From Larix sibirica (Eukaryota; Streptophyta; Pinopsida; Pinales; Pinaceae): 15,424 bases of DNA. The notes under the pieces were generated by a model. The model saw nothing but the letters and a program-made list of their open reading frames with translations. It was not told the DNA's origin and did no database searches. Below are positions 9,087 through 15,424 of this stretch, in pieces. A program made the position numbers and the translations under genes. The stretch's first letter is position 1, and every line of letters begins with the position of its first letter. Location of the stretch: the NCBI GenBank assembly GCA_004151065.3, contig NWUY0300022654.1, positions 35,530 through 50,953 on the forward strand, read 5' to 3'.

Positions 9087-9250
9087 GGAGTTGGGTCAGT
9101 TCATACTGATTTAAAGCAAAGTAGGAGTCGGGTCAGTTCATACGTCACGTTTCTTCTTTGTTTTGTTGAACTCTGAAGAAAAAATGTCTTTTCACAATTG
9201 ATTGGGTTCCCACTAATTCCGAGTTAGTTCCCTGACTAGTGCCTATATAT
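9087..9250 (+). promoter_or_regulatory. Putative DUF247 promoter: duplicated 20-mer, ACGT cores, TATA box
   Basis: A TATA-like TATATAT at about 9244-9250 lies ~105 bp before the first ATG (9355), which would give a plausible 5' leader of ~75 nt. Upstream, GGAGTTGGGTCAGTTCATAC (9087-9106) is repeated at 9124-9143 with one mismatch. The second copy runs into ACGTCACGT (9142-9150), two overlapping ACGT cores of the kind bound by plant bZIP factors. Regulatory function is inferred from position and motif only. Confidence 0.5.
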
Positions 9251-9354
9251 GATCTCTAGGTATCAACCAATCCGAAAACAAGAAGTGCTGCTAAAGTAGA
9301 ACTGTTCAATATAGTAGAGGAGTATTAGTGCGATAGATTGTGATCGCCAGACTC

Positions 9355-10534
9355 ATGGCAGAAGTGGAAAAGAGAGTGGCGGAAGAGATGGAACCGCAGC
9401 TAGTGTTTCGGAGGGAGTGGGTTGATCAAGTGAAAGAGATGATTAAAGATAATACATCGATGGCAAATGCCAGCGCGATTCTGCGTGTGGCAACGCCTCT
9501 GCTGAACGTGAAACCAGAGATGTACAATCCACAGTTTGTTTCTTTGGGACCGTACCACCATTGGAGGTTGGAGAAGATGTCAACCGCAGAGGTCTACAAA
9601 GTGAAGTCGGCGGCCACGCTGTCGCATAAACTGCGAGAGCATGGCAAAAGCTTCGACGACATAGTTGAAAGTATCAAAGGGATGCAGCCGGCTATTGAGC
9701 GCTTTTATGACTGGCCAATCAGTAGCAAAGGCGATCTTAATTACTCTGAGAACTTCGCTCTGATGATGGCCGTAGATTCATCGTTTCTGTTGTGTTTTTT
9801 ATCCAGCGGCCTGTTTGGACTTCATAATCCACAGACACAGCAGCCCGCGGAGCTCGGCAGTCCCACCTCAGACGATGACATGATCAATGCTTTAAGTGCG
9901 CTTCAGGTATGTATAAAGTGCGACATCTTGAAACTGGAGAATCAAATCCCGCTGCCTGTGCTCAATCAAGTGTTTGATTATGGAAAAGTAAGTTTTATTT
10001 ATCCAGAATTCTATAGTGTGTTATATAAGACGTACACGGAGTTGTGTCCTTTCGATGAAATGACCGTAACAAATTATGAAGCACGAATCAATCAAAGGGT
10101 GGAGCCACATTTGCTGGGCTGCATGCATGCATTCGTTTCGCCATTCCTGCAAATGAAAGCTGGCGTGCTGGACAACGTTCCAAACCGTAGTCTCTGTGAA
10201 AAGACCAAACACTTTCTCGAAGAAAGGGTTGCCGCGGTCTGTACGGTTTTCGTGGCTCATCCGGCCTCCCAGAAAGGGCAACGTGATTTTCTCAATTCAT
10301 ACAGCGCGGCGCAGTTGCACAAGGCCGGGATTAAGTTCAAATCTTTCTCCAACCCGCGGGAACAGATCCGATTTGATAAATACTCGGACACATTGTATCT
10401 TCCGCGGATGACTGTATCCCATAATCTAACAGAAGTGTTCCTGCGAAACATGCTTGCCTTGGAGTTCAACGACCCTGCCCGCCGCAACTGCGTGACTAGT
10501 TACGTTGGACTGATGGACTGCCTCATCGACACGC
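9355..10534 (+). CDS. DUF247 family protein, 3'-incomplete (ends at an N)
   Basis: This is a plant-specific DUF247 (UPF0481) protein, usually a membrane-anchored protein of unknown biochemical function. The first ATG after an in-frame TAG (9334-9336) is 9355, and the frame stays open for 393 codons to the N. Family blocks appear in order: ILRVATPLLNVKPEMYNPQF and VSLGPYHHW near residues 40-70, ENFALMMAVDSSFLLCFL near 135-155, CDILKLENQIPLPVL near 185-200, RDFLNSYSAAQLHKAGIKF near 310-330, and DTLYLPRMTVSHNLTEVFLR near 345-365. The usual last ~110 residues, including the C-terminal transmembrane helix, are missing because the frame runs into N and a TGA at 10546. From 9891 on it is duplicated by the next entry. 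GC content is higher than in the surroundings. Family assignment is firm; whether this is a complete functional gene is not. Confidence 0.9.
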
Positions 10535-11199
10535 NGCGTGCTCAGTGATCCAGAAATCGATTTAAGTACGCTTCAAATATGTATAAAGTGCGACATTCTG
10601 AAGCTGGAGAATCAAATCCCGCTCTCTGTTCTGAAACAAGTTTTTGAGAATGTGAAATCTTTAATCAGTGAAAGCCATCAAGATTTCAATCAAGTGTTGG
10701 AGAAGGCGTACAGGGAGTTGTCTCCCTTTGATCAAGCCTACATAGAAAATTACGGTATTAATCGACAAGAAAAGGAGCCGCATTTGCTGGGTTCCATGCA
10801 CGCATTCGTTTCGCCGTTCTTGCAAATGCAAGCTGACAACATTCCAAACCGGCGGACTCTGTGTGAAAAAACCCAACACTTTGTGGAAGAGATTGTTACA
10901 GCGGTCTGTAGTATTTTCCTGCGTCATCCAACCAAGAAAGAAGGGCGGCGTGATTTTCTCAATGCATATAACGCGGGACAATTGGCGAGGGCTGGGATTA
11001 AACTCAAATCGTTCTCAAAGATGCCCCATAAGATCCGATTCGACAAATACACCGACACGCTCTACCTTCCCAGGATCACTGTATCCCATGTCCACAGAAG
11101 TGTTCTTGAGGAACATGCTTGGCTTGGAGTTCAACGACGCCGCCCGTCACAACTCTGTGACGCGCTACGTTGGACTGATGGACTGCCTCATCGACACGC
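9891..11199 (+). repeat. Two tandem ~640-bp DUF247 units separated by 26 bp
   Basis: Unit 1 (9891-10534) and unit 2 (10561-11199) both begin TTTAAGT-CGCTTCA and both end ATGGACTGCCTCATCGACAC plus GC. They encode the same middle-to-C-terminal part of DUF247. They are clearly diverged, at roughly two-thirds identity in protein by eye, so they are paralogous rather than two reads of one copy. The N at 10535 is the first base after unit 1. Confidence 0.9.
10535..10535. other. Ambiguous base N at the DUF247 junction
   Basis: This single N sits exactly where unit 1 stops matching unit 2 (GACACGC-N-GCGTG against GACACGCCCGATG). It is the third N at a homology edge and makes the join between the two DUF247 copies suspect. 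Confidence 0.75.
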
Positions 11200-11558
11200 C
11201 CGATGATGTTCGCCTGCTCAGGGATTCTCATGTCATTCGTCGCCGAAGTCTCATGTTAACCGACGAGTCTATCGCCAATATGTGGAACGGCATGTGCCAG
11301 CCTTTCTTTACAGGGCACCTGGAGCCTCCAGAGGAGCTGAAACAAGTTCTGGAGGAAGAGCTGATCAAGAAGTATTACAAGAGCAAAATCAAGAACGTGT
11401 TTGGGGAATTCTATGAGGAGTATCTGTCGAGGCCATGGAAGATTATAGCTCTGTTCATCGCGTTTTCTGTTCTTATCATCACCGTTGTAGAAGGATACTG
11501 TACCTTTTATGAATGTATCCGCCCATCTGATAACTCTAAACGCCTGTGGGGGAATTGA
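10536..11558 (+). pseudogene. Second DUF247 copy, 5'-truncated and frameshifted
   Basis: Sequence corresponding to the last two-thirds of a DUF247 protein starts abruptly at ~10538 without an N-terminal third. The first frame (10538-11090) carries LQICIKCDILKLENQIPLSV, HLLGSMHAFVSPFLQMQA, RDFLNAYNAGQLARAGIKLK and DTLYLPRITVSH. Near 11085-11094 the sequence is two bases shorter than copy 1, and the protein continues in another frame as STEVFLRNMLGLEF to the TGA at 11556-11558. That end has the family's C-terminal hydrophobic helix (IIALFIAFSVLIITVV, about 11445-11490) and a short tail. As written it cannot encode one protein. It may be a true pseudogene, or the 3' end of a real gene damaged by a join at 10535 plus a sequencing indel. 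Confidence 0.85.
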
Positions 11559-11936
11559 TCTGCATACTCATGGATTTCCTCCTTAGTCATGGATATGGAG
11601 TTAACTTTTTGTGTCTTTCTGATAACTATAATATCGTTATGGTTATGGTTATGTTCATTTCATATAGCTATAAGATTAAGACGATGGTTGTAATATGGAT
11701 CTCTATAAGGTAGTTGTATTTGATCTAAATCTCATTACCATTTCTAATTATGGCAATGTTTAATTTATTGTATTCTATCTTGCTCTGGTTTCAGTTGAAC
11801 GTTGCGTAGGGATAAAAAGTAGGATACCTTCTTCTGTATATTACATTTTAAGTAACACATAATGTTAATGTACACTATTGATATTTTGTACATTATTCAT
11901 ATTTTGACATTTTTGACATATTTAAAATAGATTTTT
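11559..11936. other. 3' flank of the DUF247 locus
   Basis: This AT-rich sequence after the TGA at 11558 has no reading frame and is probably 3' UTR and intergenic DNA. T-rich stretches and TAATTTATTGTATTC near 11762 could serve as a plant near-upstream/polyadenylation region, but no canonical AATAAA stands out. The direct repeat B starts at ~11937. Confidence 0.5.
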
Positions 11937-12936
11937 TACTAGTAATAGTTCCCGTCACATCAGCACCGAATATATGAACGCTTAAACACCATTTACCTCA
12001 AGAGAAGGTATTATTTAAATGCATAAACAACCATTACCATTAAATTAAGTCAAGTCCCAAAAGTCTTCATTAATTGACTAACCGAACAATCACCAATAAA
12101 GACTCATTTTAATGCCAACAGTACCAAATAAATACCGAATAAAACATCAAAACATCCTCTTTGGCTAAATCTACACGTAGGTATTTCCATTAGATCAGCC
12201 CTCGCGGATTGCCTTTGGAGCAGCAATCCACTCCAAGCAAGCCCTGGTATCCTATTATCCATTAACACCTATAAGTTGCAAATGGCTTGGAGGTCAGCTT
12301 CTCGTCCATGTTTTCTCAACAATCCAAACTTCTCAATGCAATAAATGACACCCACTTTATAAAACAACATCAAATCATCAATTAAACTCTTTGAAAGAAC
12401 AGGTATTAACAAATTCAAATTCTCAGCCATTGGATTAGAGCCAACTCAATCACACACACTGATTTTGAAGTTCATATTTGCAATCCATGTCAATTCCATG
12501 CACCAATAAGTTTGAACAACATAAAACTATAAATTGCAGCTATTTGCCTACTATTGAATCTTATTTGCATCCTAGGAATTCAAATGTAGTGCATAAGAAA
12601 CAACCAATAGACCAGACATTCATACATTGCATCAACACTATCAATAATCTTAGAGTGCTTCAACACTATCAACATTCATACAATTGTATTCACAGATGTT
12701 ACAAGTTGCATATTTGAAAGATGATGGAATAACCTGTTCTTGGATCCACAATCCAAGAACAAGTTGTTCCATCATCTTTCATTCATACAATTTCCAGGTT
12801 TAAGATCAATCAGCCTCCTAGATTTATTGTTTCATGTTAATCCTTCTATGTTTTAGCCACATTATAAGTGTTATGTTCCAGGTTTCAGAAGCAATAATGT
12901 GCATGATGCTAAATAATAATGTTGTAACATTGTCTT
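11937..12936 (+). repeat. Flanking direct repeat, copy B
   Basis: This is the second copy of the segment at 7121-8037, in the same orientation. It is about 1.0 kb because of a 107-bp insertion (12686-12792) containing a hairpin. Several other short indels are present. It begins near TACTAGTAATAGTTCCCGTC and ends TAACATTGTCTT. Together with copy A it brackets 3.9 kb that holds the DUF247 locus. Confidence 0.9.
12673..12792. repeat. 107-bp insertion with 65-nt near-perfect hairpin and 13-bp flanking duplication
   Basis: Copy A reads straight through CATTCATACAATT once. In copy B this 13-mer occurs at 12673-12685 and 12780-12792, with new sequence between. That sequence includes a foldback with 30-bp arms 12716-12745 and 12751-12780 and a 5-nt CCACA loop. 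Only two arm positions fail Watson-Crick pairing, one T-G wobble and one C-A. The structure looks like a small foldback insertion with a target duplication, or a template-switch product. It could also yield a small-RNA-type hairpin if transcribed. Confidence 0.88.
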
Positions 12937-13628
12937 TGTTCTCATCTACATGTTTACTTTTCGATGTTTCTTGTTTTTCACAAAGAAAAAAACTGTAACT
13001 TGTTATTCAACATCAAGGAATCAAAGTTACATAGCCTATTTCACCATAAGTTCCGGAAAACTACTATGGATCAATCTCTCCATTACGGTCAAGACACATT
13101 ACCAAATTACAAAAAACAGCTTTTTTGCCAACATTCTAGAGCCTTTTTCACTTTTAGCCTACTACCTAAATAGTCATAAAAAAACTACACCATAGACACA
13201 ACAGAAAACATGAATCTGAGTTTCTATAAAACTTAACTATTGAATCACTGATACATGTCTTTGTTACTCTCTTTCCCTTCTAGGTATGTTGTAGATTGAT
13301 TTTTTCACTTCGTAATGAATTTACTAACTAAGACTATCCATGACATCAACAACATCGACGGACATAAAAAGACATGCTTCTTGAAGTTATGAAATTGGAA
13401 TTCAAATTAGAGATGGTAAATTCAAATGATACAAAGCACACAACAATTTGATCAAGGCTCACTCATCATCTACTATTAAGAACAATAGAGGAGGGGACTC
13501 ATCCACGGTCATTGGATGCCTTCTTAACAATTAATAACACTTCTTATTCATCCAGGAACTCACTCTTCATCACCTTCTAGTGTTTTTATATGTGCCTAAG
13601 TAAATGCATTTATATGTTTTACTAGGTG
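12937..13628. other. Intergenic DNA, no gene recognised
   Basis: The sequence is AT-rich. The open frames at 12950-13195 and 12964-13173 overlap in different frames and show no known motif. There is no tRNA, clear promoter or repeat that I could pick out. Confidence 0.5.
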
Positions 13629-14290
13629 ATTGTAACATAATACCCATAGGGGAGGGGCACTAGTAGTTGCGCACCATCCCTTTGTCCATGTAAACAGCCA
13701 CGTAAACAACAGCTATTCAAAGCCACGCCATCACAGGTGGATAGTGCCACGTATTGGTTGGGTCTTGCGGTTTATTGTGCTTTATTTCACCAAACAGACC
13801 AAATAGACCAAACAGAGGGGGATTGTAACAATTAGATTCATTGTCTGGGAATGCACCTAAAAAAACATATTAAGTTTGATAAAGATGGCTCAGAACACCT
13901 CGAACCTTATGAAATCATCATTGTCATTATTTCTAATAGCTACAGAATCCATTGTGAGATGGATGTTCTTTCCCTTATACCAAATGTTCTCCTTACCTCA
14001 GTGCAATCTTGTAATGGGTCGGAGTGTGGGCATTCCAAAATTGCACATTGCCTTTGATTAAATTGCCTTGACTTGGCCATCCATATTCACTTTGTTATTG
14101 GGCAACCCATATTTCCGACTAAACGCGTGATCATCTTTCCAGTGTACTATGTCAATGAACTCCATTCGATTAGATCTCTATCTAAGTAGATGCATATGTC
14201 TATTATAGCAAAAAAAAACTTGCAGAAAATCCAATTCAACATCTTTGTTTAATACATGTATCTGTGATAATTGTGCAGGTTCTTGATGCC
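13629..14290. other. Upstream part of the pogo/Tigger element or its flank
   Basis: A GC-richer segment at 13650-13760 (GGGGAGGGGCACTAGTAGTT, GCGCACC) interrupts the AT-rich flank. It could belong to the 5' end of the transposon downstream, but the opposite end is outside the window, so no terminal inverted repeat can be tested. AGACCAAATAGACCAAACAG near 13796 is a short direct repeat. On the minus strand 14165-14061 is open for 35 codons with protein-like composition (HWKDDHAFSRKYGLPNN) and then meets a stop; I do not recognise it. TTGTGCAG ending at 14278 resembles a 3' splice site just before the transposase ATG. Confidence 0.4.
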
Positions 14291-15424
14291 ATGGAAAGAG
14301 TCAATAGTTATCCTCGTCCAAGGAGAACAAGATACCGGGGTGCCAAGGATGCACAGCTCCGAGTCACTAAATCATCTGAGGACATAGCTTGGGATTCGAA
14401 TGAGAATAATGCTCTGGGAAATTCAAAGAATCATCATGTAGATGATGTGGATGGTGTGGTTCCACCATCAACCATAGTGGCACCATCAACCTCAGTGCCA
14501 CCATCACACACAGTTCCACCATCTTCCAAAGTACAAGGTGTCAGTGCAACGAAAAAAATCAGTGCTATAAGAGGATGGACAGAATAGGACATGAGGACTG
14601 TAATTAACGATGCAGAATTCAATGGATATTCAGTTAGAGAAGCTGCTAAAAAACATAATATTGCACCCTCAAATATCCATTACTAGATAAATGGCCTGAC
14701 CCATGCCAAGTGGAAAGGGCCTCTTACTGTTATGACTGAAGAGGAGAACCAGGTGGTTGTGTGGTGTAAGGAGATCGCATAATTGGGACATGAGCTAGAG
14801 TTGATACAACTAAAATCAACCGTTGCTCAGATATGTTAGGGGAGGCCTAACCCATTTAGAGATAGGTTTCCTGGTAAATCTTGGTGGGCTAGTTTTAAAA
14901 GAAGGCATTTGGATCTAGTTTTGAGAACAACAGAGGGCATTGACAGAGACAGGGCAATAAATTTGTGCCCTACAGTAGTGTCTAGATTCTACAACATTCT
15001 TGCTAGTACATATGAAAAACACCTATACAATCCATACCATATTTGGAACTGTGACGAGACAGGGTTACAGGAATGAAGGAATTATAGCATGCGGGTCATT
15101 GCTAAGAGAGGGAGCTGGAACGTGCCAAAGATTCTGCCCAAAAGCAGGGAGTGGATAACCATTATGGCCTATGTGAATGTGATTGCTTATTCAATCCCTG
15201 GATTTTATTTGTTCAAGGGAAAAACTAGGATACAAAATTCCATCCAAAATTGTGAACCTAGCACATGCATGGCTGCACATCCCCATGCATGGATGACTAA
15301 AGAACTTTTCATGAATTGGCTATGCCACTTTGCATCATCTACACCAGGTGGTGTCTCCCCTCGAAATAGACACATGTTGATTTTAGATGGCCATGGAAGC
15401 CACATTGTTGTGCAAACAATTGAG
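14291..15424 (+). pseudogene. Pogo/Tigger-type (CENP-B-like, DDE) transposase with in-frame stops, cut by the window edge
   Basis: One frame reads 378 codons from ATG 14291 (context GCCATGG) to the end of the window without any frameshift. It is broken by five stops, at 14585, 14684, 14780, 14837 and 15074. Domains follow the pogo order. After a Pro/Ser-rich repeat comes a psq-type helix-turn-helix (YSVREAAKKHNIAPSNIHY, ~14624-14683). Next is a CENP-B-type DNA-binding segment ending in GKSWWASFKRRHLDLVLRTT (to ~14932). Then comes the start of the DDE nuclease, with the first catalytic Asp in WNCDETG (15053-15055) and the second in LILDGHGSH (15386-15388), 111 codons apart. The third acidic residue would lie beyond the edge. 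The cut-and-paste transposase family is clear; the copy is dead as written. Confidence 0.88.
14459..14530 (+). repeat. 18-bp x4 repeat coding a VPPS-type hexapeptide
   Basis: Four contiguous 18-bp units (14459-14476, 14477-14494, 14495-14512, 14513-14530) share GTkcCACCATC and encode VPPSTI, VAPSTS, VPPSHT and VPPSSK. They sit between the N-terminal basic stretch (PRPRRTRYRG) and the helix-turn-helix of the transposase, as a Pro/Ser-rich linker. The repeat keeps the reading frame exactly. Confidence 0.9.

Noticed and set aside
9340-9354. GTG at 9340 as the DUF247 start, and GTG at 14264 as the transposase start
   Set aside because: Plant nuclear genes start at ATG. The first in-frame ATGs are 9355 and 14291, the latter in a GCCATGG context.
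10021-10487. Other frames overlapping the DUF247 copies on both strands (for example minus 10021-10281 and 10661-10981)
   Set aside because: They are antisense or out-of-frame shadows of clearly homologous DUF247 coding sequence.
9355-11558. Tandem DUF247 copies as a self-incompatibility-type locus like grass S/Z
   Set aside because: Paired DUF247 genes are known at grass S and Z loci. Here, however, no linked small secreted partner gene is visible, the copies are broken or fused, and the plant is probably a conifer. Family membership alone does not support it.
7121-12936. Repeats A and B as the two LTRs of a retrotransposon that captured DUF247
   Set aside because: Homology does not begin with TG or end with CA in either orientation. 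There is no primer binding site, polypurine tract or flanking short duplication, and ~15% divergence is high for an LTR pair around intact coding sequence.

Overview
The window looks like nuclear DNA of a land plant, most likely a conifer. DUF247 proteins are known only from land plants, and the divergent DUF247 copies here (LLNVKPEMYNPQFVSLGPYHH type, apparently intronless) read more like gymnosperm than angiosperm members. The rest is AT-rich, gene-poor DNA full of decayed transposons and short tandem repeats. The conifer call is inference from protein style and from the way the DNA is built; it is not a database match.

Layout. Positions 1-3300 hold no recognisable gene, only a 22-bp direct repeat, a strongly G-poor stretch and a 60-bp x3 tandem array. 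A 24-30 bp motif occurs at 3295, 3778 and 6459 in both orientations. Between its outer copies lie a G-rich block, a candidate minus-strand LTR end with a primer-binding-site-like sequence (3954-4453), and a decayed minus-strand coding region (4464-5532). That region has coiled-coil-like stretches, a G-patch, poly-Asn and two CCHC zinc knuckles, so it is probably retroelement-derived. A pair of ~0.9-1.0 kb direct repeats (7121-8037 and 11937-12936) brackets the only host-gene-like locus. That locus has a TATA-type promoter (~9245), a DUF247 open reading frame from ATG 9355 that is open to an N at 10535, and immediately after it the C-terminal two-thirds of a second DUF247 paralogue (10536-11558). 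The second copy has a frameshift near 11090 and the family's C-terminal membrane helix. From 14291 to the window edge is a pogo/Tigger-type transposase with five in-frame stops but no frameshift.

How the parts relate. Nothing here is an operon-like or cooperating system. The locus is a DUF247 cluster embedded in decayed mobile DNA. The most consequential structural point is that all three ambiguous bases (6428, 8038, 10535) sit exactly at edges of repeat homology. The junction that fuses the two DUF247 copies may therefore be an assembly join rather than biology. I see no convincing undescribed multi-gene system. The best leads are the DUF247 fusion, the 65-nt near-perfect hairpin inserted into one flanking repeat, and the G-patch/zinc-knuckle relic.
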